Part shown: in pieces, positions 1-8,501 of the stretch
Numbering within the stretch: the stretch's first letter is position 1
Layout of the letters: each line of letters starts with the position of its first letter
Assembly: GCF_013184805.1 (NCBI RefSeq)
Contig: NZ_JAATNG010000002.1
Location: 1-64,000 of the forward strand
Source of the DNA: Pseudoruegeria sp. HB172150
Lineage (GTDB): Bacteria > Pseudomonadota > Alphaproteobacteria > Rhodobacterales > Rhodobacteraceae
Direction of reading: 5' to 3'
Length of the DNA: 64,000 bases
Notes under the pieces: model-generated
Told to the model about the DNA's origin: nothing
Database searches by the model: none
Seen by the model: only the letters and a program-made list of their open reading frames with translations
Made by a program: the position numbers and the translations under genes

Positions 1-93
<93 letters not shown>

Positions 94-112
94 AAAAACC
101 TAAGGGTTCGAC

Positions 113-140
113 GAGGGGCGGCCAATGAGGGCCGCTCCTC
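113..140 (+). terminator. Hairpin between tuf and rpsJ
   Basis: An 11-bp stem (113-123 with 130-140, one G-U pair) encloses a 6-nt loop. No T-run follows, so it may be a weak terminator, an mRNA end-stabiliser or part of an S10 leader rather than a full intrinsic terminator. It lies 20 bases after the tuf stop and 34 before the rpsJ start. Confidence 0.5.
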
Positions 141-174
141 CTATCAACTCCAAGCCCGGAAAGGCTGAACAAAA

Positions 175-489
175 ATGGCACTTCAAAGCCAAAACATCCG
201 GATCCGTCTGAAGGCGTTCGATTACCGGGTGCTGGACGCCAGCACGCAGGAAATCGTTAACACCGCTAAGCGGACCGGCGCTCAGGTTCGGGGGCCGATC
301 CCGCTGCCGAATAAGATCGAGAAATTCACCGTTCTGCGCGGTCCACATATCGACAAGAAATCCCGGGACCAGTGGGAAATCCGTACCCATAAGCGCCTGT
401 TGGACATCGTGGACCCGACGCCCCAGACCGTGGACGCGCTGATGAAGCTCGACCTGGCTGCCGGCGTCGACGTGCAGATCTCGGTTTAA
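175..489 (+). CDS. rpsJ: 30S ribosomal protein S10
   Basis: This 104-residue protein has the usual S10 length. It carries the family signature around GPIPLP (residues 40-45) and the basic [14 protein letters not shown] stretch near 61-74. S10 sits in the head of the small subunit and in enterobacteria also acts as NusE in antitermination. It heads the first ribosomal block. The ATG lies about 9 bases after a GGAAAGG ribosome binding site. rplC follows after 13 bases. Confidence 0.97.
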   Translation: MALQSQNIRIRLKAFDYRVLDASTQEIVNTAKRTGAQVRGPIPLPNKIEKFTVLRGPHIDKKSRDQWEIRTHKRLLDIVDPTPQTVDALMKLDLAAGVDVQISV

Positions 490-502
490 GGGAGAGTAAC
501 AA

Positions 503-1378
503 ATGTTGCGCTCTGGAGTTATCGCAAAGAAGGTCGGGATGACCCGGATCTTCCAGGAAGACGGCAAGCAAGTGCCCGTAACCGTTCTGCAGCTGGACAA
601 GCTGCAGGTGGTGGCACAGCGCACCGTGGAAAAAGACGGCTACGCCGCCGTTCAGCTTGGTGCCGGCACGGCCAAGGCCAAGCGGACGAGCCAGGCGATG
701 CGCGGCCATTTCGCCGCCGCCAAGGTGGAGCCGAAGCGCCGTATCGCGGAGTTCCGCGTCGCGCCCGAGAACCTGATCAACGTTGGCGAGGAAATCACCG
801 CCAACCACTATTTCGAGGGTCAGTTCGTCGACGTGTCGGGCACCTCGATCGGTAAAGGTTTCGCCGGTGCCATGAAGCGGCACAACTTCGGTGGTCTGCG
901 CGCCTCGCACGGTGTGTCGATCAGCCACCGTTCACACGGTTCGACCGGTCAGTGTCAGGACCCGGGACGGGTGTTCAAGGGCAAGAAGATGGCCGGCCAC
1001 ATGGGCGCCGCCCGCGTGACCACGCAGAACCTGCAAGTCGTCAAGACCGATGCCGACCGTGGCCTGATCATGATCAAGGGTGCGGTGCCGGGCCACAAAG
1101 GTGGCTGGGTCACGATCAAGGACGCGGTCAAGAAGCCGACGCCCGAGAACCTGATCTACCCGGCAGCACTGAGATCTGCCGCGGAAGAAGCTGAGCGACT
1201 GGCTGCCGAAGCCGCCGCTGCTGCCGAAGCCGAGGCGAAAGCCGCGGAAGAGGCGCGTCTGGCCGAGGAAGCCGCAGCGCAGGAAGCCGCGCTGAAGGAA
1301 GCCGAAGCAGAGATCCAGGCCGAGAAGTCCGAGGGCGGTGACGACAATGCCGCTCCGGAAGGAGGCGAAGAGAAATGA
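503..1378 (+). CDS. rplC: 50S ribosomal protein L3 with Ala/Glu-rich tail
   Basis: Residues 1-210 are a standard L3, an early assembly protein that reaches the peptidyl transferase centre. The core motif [19 protein letters not shown] is at 113-131. Gln150, in GSTGQ, matches the glutamine that PrmB methylates in E. coli. The protein is 291 residues against about 210 in most bacteria. The extra 65-70 residues form a low-complexity Ala/Glu segment, probably helical, followed by an acidic end (EGGDD...EGGEEK). The stop overlaps the rplD start as ATGA. Confidence 0.96.
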   Translation: MLRSGVIAKKVGMTRIFQEDGKQVPVTVLQLDKLQVVAQRTVEKDGYAAVQLGAGTAKAKRTSQAMRGHFAAAKVEPKRRIAEFRVAPENLINVGEEITANHYFEGQFVDVSGTSIGKGFAGAMKRHNFGGLRASHGVSISHRSHGSTGQCQDPGRVFKGKKMAGHMGAARVTTQNLQVVKTDADRGLIMIKGAVPGHKGGWVTIKDAVKKPTPENLIYPAALRSAAEEAERLAAEAAAAAEAEAKAAEEARLAEEAAAQEAALKEAEAEIQAEKSEGGDDNAAPEGGEEK

Positions 1379-1992
1379 AGATTGACGCGATCAAACTGGA
1401 CGGCGGCAAGGCCGGGTCGATCGATCTCGACGACGAGATCTTCGATCTGGAACCGCGCGCCGACATCCTGCACCGCGTTGTCCGCTGGCAGCGGAACAAG
1501 GCGCAGGCCGGTACCCACAAGGTCAAGACCCGGTCCGAGACCAGCTACTCGACCAAGAAGATCTATCGCCAGAAAGGCACCGGCGGCGCCCGCCACGGTG
1601 ACCGCAACGCGCCGATCTTCCGCAAGGGTGGTATTTACAAGGGCCCGACCCCGCGCAGCCACGCCCATGATCTGCCGAAGAAATTCCGCAAGCTGGGCCT
1701 GAAGCACGCGCTGTCCGCCAAGGCAAAAGCCGGCGAGCTGATCGTGCTGGAAGCCGCGGAGTCGGACGGCAAGACCGGCGCCCTGGCCAAACAGGTCAAG
1801 TCGCTGGGCTGGAAGCGCGCGCTGATCATCGATGGTGCGACCGTGAACGAGGGCTTTGCCCGCGCCGCGGCGAACATCGAAGGTCTGGACGTGCTGCCGT
1901 CGATGGGTGCGAACGTTTACGACATCCTGAAGCGTGACACGCTGGTGCTCACCAAGGCGGGTGTCGAAGCTCTGGAGGCTCGACTGAAATGA
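1375..1992 (+). CDS. rplD: 50S ribosomal protein L4
   Basis: This 205-residue L4 has the globular body plus the extended loop rich in Arg, Gly and Lys (about residues 44-95, including [20 protein letters not shown]), which lines the peptide exit tunnel. In E. coli L4 also represses the S10 operon; whether it does so here cannot be seen from sequence. It is joined to both neighbours by ATGA start-stop overlaps, which suggests tight translational coupling. Confidence 0.96.
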   Translation: MKIDAIKLDGGKAGSIDLDDEIFDLEPRADILHRVVRWQRNKAQAGTHKVKTRSETSYSTKKIYRQKGTGGARHGDRNAPIFRKGGIYKGPTPRSHAHDLPKKFRKLGLKHALSAKAKAGELIVLEAAESDGKTGALAKQVKSLGWKRALIIDGATVNEGFARAAANIEGLDVLPSMGANVYDILKRDTLVLTKAGVEALEARLK

Positions 1993-2282
1993 ACAAAGCC
2001 GAACTCTACGACGTGATCCGCAAGCCGATCATCACCGAAAAGGCGACCATGGCTTCCGAGGCCAACGCGGTTGTCTTTGAAGTGGCGATGGCTTCGACCA
2101 AGCCGCAAATCCGCGAAGCGGTCGAGGGGCTGTTCGGCGTCAAGGTGAAGGCGGTCAACACCACCATCACCAAGGGCAAGAACAAGCGCTTCCGCGGCCG
2201 TCCAGGCAAGCGGAAGGACGTCAAGAAGGCATACGTTACTCTCGAAGAGGGCAACACCATTGACGTGACCACCGGTCTCTAA
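1989..2282 (+). CDS. rplW: 50S ribosomal protein L23
   Basis: This 97-residue L23 begins with the typical [14 protein letters not shown]. The basic loop [20 protein letters not shown] (residues 58-77) is the part that contacts 23S rRNA. L23 sits at the tunnel exit and is the docking site for trigger factor and SRP. Its start overlaps the rplD stop by four bases. About 105 bases with a GC hairpin separate it from rplB, an unusually wide gap inside this operon. Confidence 0.96.
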   Translation: MNKAELYDVIRKPIITEKATMASEANAVVFEVAMASTKPQIREAVEGLFGVKVKAVNTTITKGKNKRFRGRPGKRKDVKKAYVTLEEGNTIDVTTGL

Positions 2283-2296
2283 TAGACGACGCGCCT

Positions 2297-2318
2297 CGGC
2301 CCCGTTCATGCGGGGCCG
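2297..2318 (+). other. GC hairpin between rplW and rplB
   Basis: A perfect 8-bp inverted repeat (CGGCCCCG / CGGGGCCG) has loop TTCATG. No T-run follows, so it is more likely an RNA processing, stability or attenuation element than a terminator. It sits in the only wide gap inside the first ribosomal block. Confidence 0.5.
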
Positions 2319-2387
2319 TTGCCATCGAATACCCCGGAGCTTCCGCTCCGACCGAACCTGAAACGAAGCAAACGGAAGACAGAAAGC

Positions 2388-3230
2388 ATGGCACTCAAGT
2401 CGTATAAACCGACGACGCCTGGCCAGCGCGGGCTGGTTCTGATCGACCGTTCGGAGCTTTGGAAAGGTCGCCCCGTCAAGTCCCTCACCGAGGGTCTGAC
2501 CAAGAAGGGCGGCCGGAACAACACCGGACGGATCACCCAGCGCCGCCGCGGCGGCGGAGCGAAGCGGCTGTACCGCATCGTCGACTTCAAGCGCAGCAAG
2601 TTCGACGTCGAAGGCGTCGTGATGCGGATCGAATATGACCCGAACCGCACCGCCTTCATCGCGCTGATCCAGTACACCGATGGCGAACAGGCTTATATCC
2701 TGGCGCCGCAGCGCATGGGCATTGGCGACAAGGTCGTCGCAGGCTCCAAGACCGACGTGAAGCCGGGCAACGCGATGCCGTTCTCGGGCATGCCGATCGG
2801 TACCATCGTGCACAACGTGGAACTGAAGCCGGGTAAGGGCGGCCAGATCGCTCGCGCCGCAGGCACCTACGCCCAATTCGTTGGCCGCGACGGCGGCTAC
2901 GCCCAGATCCGCCTGTCCTCGGGCGAACTGCGCATGGTCCGTCAGGAATGCATGGCGACCGTTGGTGCCGTGTCGAACCCTGACAACTCGAACCAGAATT
3001 TCGGCAAGGCCGGCCGGATGCGCCACTACGGCAAGCGTCCCTCTGTCCGCGGCGTCGTCATGAACCCGATCGATCACCCGCACGGCGGTGGTGAAGGCCG
3101 GACCTCAGGCGGTCGCCATCCGGTGACCCCGTGGGGCAAGCCGACCAAGGGTGCGAAGACCCGCGACCGCAACAAGGCGTCGTCGAAGCTGATCATCCGC
3201 TCGCGCCACGCCAAGAAGAAAGGGCGCTAA
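2388..3230 (+). CDS. rplB: 50S ribosomal protein L2
   Basis: This 280-residue L2 is required for subunit joining and peptidyl transfer. The signature [14 protein letters not shown] is at residues 225-238. His230 is equivalent to the conserved catalytic-centre histidine of E. coli L2. An in-frame TTG lies 69 bases upstream, but the ATG at 2388 gives the normal [16 protein letters not shown]-terminus and was chosen. rpsS follows after three bases. Confidence 0.97.
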   Translation: MALKSYKPTTPGQRGLVLIDRSELWKGRPVKSLTEGLTKKGGRNNTGRITQRRRGGGAKRLYRIVDFKRSKFDVEGVVMRIEYDPNRTAFIALIQYTDGEQAYILAPQRMGIGDKVVAGSKTDVKPGNAMPFSGMPIGTIVHNVELKPGKGGQIARAAGTYAQFVGRDGGYAQIRLSSGELRMVRQECMATVGAVSNPDNSNQNFGKAGRMRHYGKRPSVRGVVMNPIDHPHGGGEGRTSGGRHPVTPWGKPTKGAKTRDRNKASSKLIIRSRHAKKKGR

Positions 3231-3233
3231 CAC

Positions 3234-3512
3234 ATGTCTCGCGCTGTATGGAAAGGCCCCTTCGTCGACTCCTACGTCCTAAAGAAGGCCGAGAAGACCC
3301 GCGAGTCGGGCCGCAACGAAGTCATCAAGATCTGGTCGCGCCGCTCGACCATCCTTCCCCAGTTCGTGGGCCTCACCTTCGGGGTCTACAATGGCAAGAA
3401 ACATATCCCGGTGCTCGTCTCCGAGGACATGATTGGCCAGAAGTTCGGGGAATACTCGCCGACGCGGACCTATTACGGTCACGCGGCCGACAAGAAAGCG
3501 AAAAGGAAGTAA
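3234..3512 (+). CDS. rpsS: 30S ribosomal protein S19
   Basis: At 92 residues this is the normal S19 length. It contains [13 protein letters not shown] and the C-terminal [19 protein letters not shown] block typical of the family. S19 lies in the head of the 30S subunit, pairs with S13 and touches the A-site tRNA region. It is separated from rplB and rplV by only three bases on each side, so it is part of one transcript. Confidence 0.97.
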   Translation: MSRAVWKGPFVDSYVLKKAEKTRESGRNEVIKIWSRRSTILPQFVGLTFGVYNGKKHIPVLVSEDMIGQKFGEYSPTRTYYGHAADKKAKRK

Positions 3513-3515
3513 GCC

Positions 3516-3896
3516 ATGGGCAAGGATAAAAATCCCCGCCGCGTGGCGGAAAACGAGGCGATGGCGAAGCTGCGGATGCTTCGCACGTCTCCGCAGAAAC
3601 TGAATCTGGTGGCGGCGATGATCCGCGGCAAGAAGGTCGAGAAGGCTCTGAACGACCTGACCTTCAGCCACAAGCGGATCGCAGAGGACGTGAAGAAATG
3701 CCTTCAGTCGGCGATCGCCAATGCCGAGAACAACCATGGGCTGGACGTTGACGAACTGATCGTCGCCGAAGCCTGGGTGGGCAAGAACCTGATCATGAAG
3801 CGTGGCCGTCCGCGGGCGCGTGGCCGGTTCGGCAAGATCCACAAGCCGTTCTCGGAGCTCACCATCAAGGTCCGCCAGGTCGAGGAGCAAGCCTAA
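3516..3896 (+). CDS. rplV: 50S ribosomal protein L22
   Basis: This 126-residue L22 ends with the basic hairpin signature [17 protein letters not shown], the loop that lines the exit tunnel beside L4 and is altered in some macrolide-resistant strains. The N-terminus has about 15 extra residues ([15 protein letters not shown]) before the conserved core, an extension I believe is common in alphaproteobacteria. Its TAA stop shares one base with the rpsC ATG (TAATG). Confidence 0.96.
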   Translation: MGKDKNPRRVAENEAMAKLRMLRTSPQKLNLVAAMIRGKKVEKALNDLTFSHKRIAEDVKKCLQSAIANAENNHGLDVDELIVAEAWVGKNLIMKRGRPRARGRFGKIHKPFSELTIKVRQVEEQA

Positions 3897-4609
3897 TGGG
3901 TCAGAAAGTCAATCCGATCGGCATGCGCCTGCAGGTGAACCGTACCTGGGACAGCCGCTGGTACGCCGATACCAAGGACTACGGCAACCTCCTGCTCGAG
4001 GACCTCAAGATCCGTGAGTTCATTGAGAAGGAATGCAAGCAGGCCGGCGTCAGCCGCGTGATCATCGAACGCCCGCACAAGAAGTGCCGGGTGACGATCC
4101 ACACAGCGCGTCCGGGCGTGATCATCGGCAAGAAAGGCGCCGATATTGAAGGCCTGCGCCGCAAGCTGGCGAAGATGACCGACAGCGAGCTGCACCTGAA
4201 CATCGTCGAGGTCCGCAAGCCGGAACTGGACGCGCAGCTTGTCGCCGAGTCCATCGCCCAGCAGCTGGAACGCCGGGTGTCCTTCCGCCGCGCGATGAAG
4301 CGCGCGGTTCAGAACTCGATGCGCATGGGTGCCCTGGGCATCCGGGTCAACGTCGCGGGCCGCCTTGGCGGTGCCGAGATTGCCCGCACGGAATGGTATC
4401 GCGAAGGCCGCGTGCCACTGCACACCCTGCGTGCTGACATCGACTATGCCACCGTTGAAGCCACCACCCCCTACGGGATCATCGGCATCAAGGTCTGGAT
4501 CTTCAAAGGCGAAATTCTCGAGCACGATCCGTCGGCTCGCGACCGTCGCCAGCAGGAGCTCCAGGAAGGCCCCGCGCCCCGTGGCGCTGGCGGCGGCCGC
4601 CGCAACTGA
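3896..4609 (+). CDS. rpsC: 30S ribosomal protein S3
   Basis: This 237-residue S3 opens with the invariant [11 protein letters not shown]. It carries a type II KH domain with the GKKG loop at residues 78-81. S3 is at the mRNA entry channel and takes part in helicase activity on incoming mRNA. The last 20 residues are Gly/Arg-rich ([12 protein letters not shown]). It overlaps rplV by one base and precedes rplP by 12 bases. Confidence 0.97.
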   Translation: MGQKVNPIGMRLQVNRTWDSRWYADTKDYGNLLLEDLKIREFIEKECKQAGVSRVIIERPHKKCRVTIHTARPGVIIGKKGADIEGLRRKLAKMTDSELHLNIVEVRKPELDAQLVAESIAQQLERRVSFRRAMKRAVQNSMRMGALGIRVNVAGRLGGAEIARTEWYREGRVPLHTLRADIDYATVEATTPYGIIGIKVWIFKGEILEHDPSARDRRQQELQEGPAPRGAGGGRRN

Positions 4610-4621
4610 GGAGTTTGAAAG

Positions 4622-5035
4622 ATGCTGCAACCGAAGCGCACGAAATTCCGCAAGATGCACAAGGGCCGCATCCGCGGCGAGGCGAAGGGCGGGTCTGACC
4701 TGAACTTCGGCACCTTCGGCCTGAAAGCGATACAGCCGGAGCGCATCACCGCGCGCCAGATCGAGGCCGCTCGTCGTGCCATGACGCGCCACATGAAGCG
4801 TCAGGGCCGCGTCTGGATCCGGATCTTCCCGGATACCCCGGTGACCTCGAAGCCCACCGAGGTTCGGATGGGTAAAGGTAAGGGGTCTGTCGACTACTGG
4901 GCTGCCAAGGTGAAGCCCGGCCGGGTCATGTTCGAAATCGACGGCGTGTCGGAAGACGTCGCCCGCGAGGCACTTCGCCTTGCGGCGATGAAACTGCCGA
5001 TCAAGTCGCGGATCGTGCATCGCGAAGACTGGTAA
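4622..5035 (+). CDS. rplP: 50S ribosomal protein L16
   Basis: This 137-residue L16 begins [16 protein letters not shown] and contains [14 protein letters not shown]16 organises the A-site and elbow contacts of tRNA in the large subunit. Arg82 (in VRMGKGKG) aligns with Arg81 of E. coli L16, the residue hydroxylated by the 2OG oxygenase RoxA/YcfD. It is the last gene of the first ribosomal block and is followed by a strong terminator, not by rpmC as usual. Confidence 0.97.
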   Translation: MLQPKRTKFRKMHKGRIRGEAKGGSDLNFGTFGLKAIQPERITARQIEAARRAMTRHMKRQGRVWIRIFPDTPVTSKPTEVRMGKGKGSVDYWAAKVKPGRVMFEIDGVSEDVAREALRLAAMKLPIKSRIVHREDW

Positions 5036-5085
5036 TCGTGGTGGTGCGTGCCAAGCACGTACCGTACGGCTGAAGAAACAGAGAC

Positions 5086-5116
5086 AGGCGGGGTTTTGAC
5101 CCCGCCTTTTCTTTTC
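5086..5116 (+). terminator. Intrinsic terminator after rplP
   Basis: An 8-bp perfect stem AGGCGGGG / CCCCGCCT (5086-5093, 5100-5107) with loop TTTTGA is followed directly by TTTTCTTTTC. This is a textbook Rho-independent terminator. It closes the first ribosomal block, so rpmC and later genes must have their own promoter. Confidence 0.92.
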
Positions 5117-5173
5117 TGGCTGCTAGCATGGACTTCATGCAGGATCGGGGGAACCTGATGTCGTGACTGGCTG

Positions 5174-5779
5174 CTAACGCGTCGGGCGCAGCATCCGTCG
5201 CCCCCTGCGCATGAGGCGCGTCATTGGCCTGTCCGCGCGCGCGCGGTCGGAAACCGTATTCGTGCGCGGGAACGGCTCGGCGAACATCGGATGGCCGAGG
5301 AACGGGCACAGTTTCTCCCAGCCGTCGCCGGCGGAGAAATCCATTTCCAGCAGCTTGCCCGGGCGGTCGGCAAAATGGCTGCGCACGGCTTCGTTATGCG
5401 CGACCATTGTGCGGACGTAGTGTTCCTCGTTGCCGAGCGGAGCGCCATTTCCCTTGCCGTAGATGAGTTCGCGCATCGGGGTGGATTTCTCGCCGAAATG
5501 CTTCACACAGGAGCCGATCCATTTCTGCGGGTCGCGCACCGTCAGGATGAATTTTGCATCCGGCCACATCTCGTCCATCTCGCGAAAGACCAAGGGCCAC
5601 GGGTTGTCTTCGAAGGCGTCATAGTGGTGTGACTCGGTACGGGTGAGTTCCAGGTACTTGTCAGCGATATCAGGATCCAGCGTTGCGGTCGGCCCGATCA
5701 CCTTGTAGCCAAGCTTGTTCAGCGCGACACCGAGGGAGGTGGTGCCCGTTTTGTGGAAGCCGATTCCGAAGATTTTCAA
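5174..5779 (-). CDS. Sulfotransferase-family protein
   Basis: This 201-residue protein has the PAPS-binding layout of sulfotransferases. The 5'-phosphosulfate loop GFHKTGTTSL is at residues 7-16. The 3'-phosphate motif FILTVRDPQKWIGS is near 77-90, with Arg82 and Ser90 as the expected contacts. Such enzymes move a sulfate group from PAPS to a hydroxyl or amine; the acceptor cannot be told from sequence. It runs against the ribosomal genes and sits between rplP and rpmC with two other non-ribosomal genes. Its stop codon lies about 60 bases from the rplP terminator. Confidence 0.8.
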   Translation of the reverse strand: MKIFGIGFHKTGTTSLGVALNKLGYKVIGPTATLDPDIADKYLELTRTESHHYDAFEDNPWPLVFREMDEMWPDAKFILTVRDPQKWIGSCVKHFGEKSTPMRELIYGKGNGAPLGNEEHYVRTMVAHNEAVRSHFADRPGKLLEMDFSAGDGWEKLCPFLGHPMFAEPFPRTNTVSDRARADRPMTRLMRRGRRMLRPTR

Positions 5780-5993
5780 TGCGTCCTCGACACGTCCTGG
5801 CCGCCTCGTCGTGATGTGCGAGGCTTCGATGGGCCTACTATCTTTGCGGTCGTTACGCTGTCAAGCTACGCCACGGCAGCCAGGGTCGGGTCCGAATTGA
5901 ATGGCGCGGCGGGGTCACGGGATGAGGTGAAATGCGGGTTTTGCGGTTAGTGACCCTCTCGTCTTGCGTGCGGCGGCAGGCTAAGAGAGGCGC

Positions 5994-6617
5994 ATGTCCA
6001 CCAGTATCCGCTCCCTATTCGCCACCCGCTTGTACCAGGCCCGACTGTCGGACCTGGGCTCCTCCGTCGATCCAGACGAACTCGAAGCGTCTTGCTATTC
6101 CATTGCCGAAGATGACGAGGCGGGACAGGAATGGTGCGCGGCGAACGATTACCCCGGTTATACCAGCTACGCCTCTCTGACTGACCTGCCGTGGCGGTTT
6201 CCGATCTTCGGTGTGGTGGTGGAATGCATTGACGCTCATGTCGCTGCCTTTGCTGATGATCTGGGCTTCGACCTCGGCGATAAGGCGCTGAAGCTGGAGG
6301 ATCTATGGATCAACATCCTGCCGGAGGGAGGGACGCACGGCTCACATATCCATCCGCACTCCGTAATCTCAGGAACGACCTACGTGGCGATGCCCGAGGG
6401 GACTTCTGCGCTGAAGCTGGAGGACCCGCGGTTGCCAATGATGATGGCGGCGCCGGTGCGGAAGAAGGACGTACGGGAGGAGCTCAAGAGCTTCATCTAC
6501 GTGGAGCCCACGGTGGGCGACGTGCTGCTATGGGAAAGCTGGCTGCGCCATGAGGTACCGATGAACATGGCCGAGGAAGACCGGATCAGCGTGAGTTTCA
6601 ACTACGCGTGGGGCTGA
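5994..6617 (+). CDS. Putative 2OG-Fe(II) oxygenase (TIGR02466-like)
   Basis: The 207-residue protein resembles the small putative 2-oxoglutarate/iron oxygenase family. It has a His cluster HGSHIHPHS (residues 115-123) followed by SGTTYV, a distal His in WLRHEV (His186) and an Arg in DRISVSFNY (Arg197) suited to bind 2-oxoglutarate. Members are predicted to hydroxylate an unknown substrate. It lies two genes downstream of rplP, inside the interrupted ribosomal cluster. A link to ribosomal protein hydroxylation is only a guess, because the known L16 hydroxylase is of a different, JmjC-type family. Confidence 0.7.
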   Translation: MSTSIRSLFATRLYQARLSDLGSSVDPDELEASCYSIAEDDEAGQEWCAANDYPGYTSYASLTDLPWRFPIFGVVVECIDAHVAAFADDLGFDLGDKALKLEDLWINILPEGGTHGSHIHPHSVISGTTYVAMPEGTSALKLEDPRLPMMMAAPVRKKDVREELKSFIYVEPTVGDVLLWESWLRHEVPMNMAEEDRISVSFNYAWG

Positions 6618-6649
6618 CGCCGGCCAACATGAGCTAGCAGCGCTGAAAC

Positions 6650-6676
6650 GAATATTTGATACCAACGTAAATATTC
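6650..6676. promoter_or_regulatory. AT-rich inverted repeat upstream of the DoxX-like gene
   Basis: GAATATTT (6650-6657) and AAATATTC (6669-6676) form a perfect 8-bp inverted repeat with an 11-base spacer, 34 bases before the DoxX-like start. It stands out in a GC-rich genome and looks like an operator. The protein that would bind it is unknown. Confidence 0.4.
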
Positions 6677-6710
6677 AATATGGCTTGGGCAGAAACGGAG
6701 GGCGGCGTCT

Positions 6711-7079
6711 ATGCAATTGGCTGGATGGATCATTTTGGGCTTGTTTGCGGTATTCATGGTCGCTGCATCAGCCGCGCCAAAACTTATGGGGATTGAAGCC
6801 GCAAACGGGTCATTCGAACAGATTGGCTGGCCCCTCAACTACGTCCTCATGATCGGGCTGATGGAGTTGGCCTTCACTGTGCTTGTCCTTGTCCCACGCA
6901 CAAGCCTGCTTGGCGGCATCCTGATGACGGGCCTTCTTGGCGGGGCGGTCGCTAGCCAGTTGCGAGCGGGTAGCCCGATGGTTACGCACACGCTGTTCGG
7001 CATATACTTGGGCGTGTTCATGTGGGTCGGGATCATACTGCGGCAACCGAGGTTATTGGACGCGATCCTGGGCCGCTAG
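6711..7079 (+). CDS. DoxX-like small membrane protein
   Basis: This 122-residue, very hydrophobic protein has four predicted membrane helices (about 3-24, 42-61, 65-84, 95-113). PKLMG after helix 1 and the overall layout resemble the DoxX_2/DoxX-like family. The biochemical role of that family in bacteria is mostly unknown; some members are tied to thiol stress. An AT-rich inverted repeat lies just upstream. It is the last of three genes that separate rplP from rpmC. Confidence 0.65.
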   Translation: MQLAGWIILGLFAVFMVAASAAPKLMGIEAANGSFEQIGWPLNYVLMIGLMELAFTVLVLVPRTSLLGGILMTGLLGGAVASQLRAGSPMVTHTLFGIYLGVFMWVGIILRQPRLLDAILGR

Positions 7080-7176
7080 GAAGCACCCAGGGCGCTACGG
7101 AGAGACGGAAATCGGACTGAGGTGGCCGCGCATCGGCGACGTGGCGTTCCAAGACCGGTGATTGCCAACCTTTACA

Positions 7177-7209
7177 GGGTTTTCCCACCGAAAGGGGTTG
7201 CCAAAACCC
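7177..7209 (+). promoter_or_regulatory. Nested stem-loop in the rpmC leader
   Basis: GGGTTTT (7177-7183) pairs with AAAACCC (7203-7209), and a CCC/GGG pairing fits inside. It lies about 95 bases before rpmC, where the second ribosomal block must start its own transcript. It could be a ribosomal protein binding leader or an attenuator; I cannot assign it to a known class. Confidence 0.4.
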
Positions 7210-7304
7210 ACCTGGGGGCGTAGGGGAGCTGCTCTATCACGAACTCCACCGGAATCATGGTGACCCTCACGGGGCCTGCCGGTGATGTTGAAAAGGAAAA
7301 AGAC

Positions 7305-7517
7305 ATGGCACTCGATGCCAAGGAACTGCGTGACAAGACGCCGGACCAGTTGCGAGATCAGCTGGCCGATCTGAAAAAAGAGGCCTTCAACCTGCGTTTC
7401 CAGCAGGCCGGCGGAACCCTCGAAAGCACTGCCCGCATGAAAACCGTCCGCCGTGACGCGGCACGGGTTAAAACGATTCTGAACGAAAAGGCGGCGGCTG
7501 CCGCGTCGGAGGCCTGA
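7305..7517 (+). CDS. rpmC: 50S ribosomal protein L29
   Basis: The 70-residue L29 has the usual two-helix form: an N-terminal [20 protein letters not shown] helix and a second helix with [20 protein letters not shown]29 sits near the exit tunnel beside L23. An in-frame ATG 48 bases upstream would add an untypical segment, so the ATG at 7305, preceded by the purine-rich AAAAGGAAAAAG, was chosen. It is the first gene of the second block, and rpsQ follows after three bases. Confidence 0.95.
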   Translation: MALDAKELRDKTPDQLRDQLADLKKEAFNLRFQQAGGTLESTARMKTVRRDAARVKTILNEKAAAAASEA

Positions 7518-7520
7518 TAG

Positions 7521-7751
7521 ATGCCCAAACGTATCCTGCAAGGCACCGTGACCTCGGACAAGAACGACCAGACGGTCACCGTCATTGTCGAGCGCCGCTT
7601 CAAGCACCCGCTGCTACACAAGACCGTGCGGAAGTCCAAGAAATACCGGGCCCATGACCCGCAAAACACCTTCAAGGTCGGCGATACCGTTCGTATCCAG
7701 GAATGCCCGCCGGTCTCGAAGACGAAACGCTGGGAGGTGGTAACCGCCTGA
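7521..7751 (+). CDS. rpsQ: 30S ribosomal protein S17
   Basis: This 76-residue S17 has an OB fold and the segment [19 protein letters not shown], followed by [13 protein letters not shown] and [18 protein letters not shown], all typical of the family. S17 is a primary 16S rRNA binder. It is tightly linked to rpmC upstream. A 74-base gap with small hairpins comes before rplN. Confidence 0.96.
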   Translation: MPKRILQGTVTSDKNDQTVTVIVERRFKHPLLHKTVRKSKKYRAHDPQNTFKVGDTVRIQECPPVSKTKRWEVVTA

Positions 7752-7764
7752 CGGTTCCACACCC

Positions 7765-7807
7765 GGTTTGATCGAAACCCTGGGGGAGCTAACGAGAAAA
7801 ACCCCCA
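7765..7807 (+). other. Tandem hairpins between rpsQ and rplN
   Basis: GGTTT/AAACC (7765-7769, 7775-7779) is followed by TGGGGG/CCCCCA (7781-7786, 7802-7807). No T-run follows. In E. coli the spc operon begins at rplN, so an RNA control element at this point is reasonable but unproven. Confidence 0.35.
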
Positions 7808-7825
7808 AAGGTCGGGAGAAACCAA

Positions 7826-8194
7826 ATGATCCAGATGCAGACCAATCTGGATGTCGCTGACAATTCCGGTGCCCGGAAGGTTCAGTGCATCAAGGTGCTC
7901 GGCGGATCCAAGCGGAAATATGCGTCCGTTGGCGACATCATCGTGGTGTCGGTCAAGGAAGCCATTCCGCGCGGCCGCGTGAAGAAGGGCGATGTCCGCA
8001 AGGCCGTCGTCGTCCGTACCGCCAAGGAAGTGCGCCGCGAGGATGGTACTGCCATCCGCTTTGATCGCAACGCCGCCGTGATCCTCAACAACGCCGGTGA
8101 GCCCATCGGCACCCGGATTTTTGGCCCGGTCGTCCGCGAGTTGCGTGCCAAGAACTTCATGAAGATCATCTCGCTCGCCCCGGAGGTGCTGTAA
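7826..8194 (+). CDS. rplN: 50S ribosomal protein L14
   Basis: This 122-residue L14 is full length and begins [19 protein letters not shown]. It contains [20 protein letters not shown] and the conserved [10 protein letters not shown] and [10 protein letters not shown] blocks. L14 lies at the subunit interface, contacts the 30S subunit and is the docking site of the silencing factor RsfS. The GGGAGAAACC ribosome binding site is well placed. rplX begins one base after its stop. Confidence 0.97.
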   Translation: MIQMQTNLDVADNSGARKVQCIKVLGGSKRKYASVGDIIVVSVKEAIPRGRVKKGDVRKAVVVRTAKEVRREDGTAIRFDRNAAVILNNAGEPIGTRIFGPVVRELRAKNFMKIISLAPEVL

Positions 8195-8195
8195 G

Positions 8196-8501
8196 ATGGC
8201 TGCCAAGCTGAAAAAGGGCGACAAGGTCGTCGTGCTGGCCGGCAAGGACAAGGGCAAGGAAGGCGAGATCGTCTCTGTTGACCCGAAAGCCGGCAAAGCC
8301 GTGGTTGAAGGCATCAACATTGCCATTCGCCACCAGCGCCAGTCCCAGGCCCAGCAGGGCGGCCGGCGGCCGCAGGCTGCGCCGATCGACCTGTCGAACC
8401 TGGCGTTTCTTGATTCCAACGGCAAACCCACCCGCGTCGGCTTCAAAACGGAAGACGGTAAGAAGGTGCGTTTCGCCAAGACCACGGGGGACGTGATCTG
8501 A
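8196..8501 (+). CDS. rplX: 50S ribosomal protein L24
   Basis: The 101-residue L24 has a KOW motif in [18 protein letters not shown] (about residues 6-23) and the later [11 protein letters not shown] block. L24 starts assembly of the 50S subunit near the 5' end of 23S rRNA. Its TGA stop shares one base with the rplE ATG (TGATG), so translation of the two is probably coupled. Confidence 0.97.
   Translation: MAAKLKKGDKVVVLAGKDKGKEGEIVSVDPKAGKAVVEGINIAIRHQRQSQAQQGGRRPQAAPIDLSNLAFLDSNGKPTRVGFKTEDGKKVRFAKTTGDVI

Noticed and set aside
5116-5176. Direct repeat CTGGCTGCTA (5116-5125 and 5167-5176) beside the first insertion, as a possible integration scar
   Set aside because: Only 10 bases long, both copies lie on the same side of the insert, and no transposase or integrase is present. 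It may be chance.
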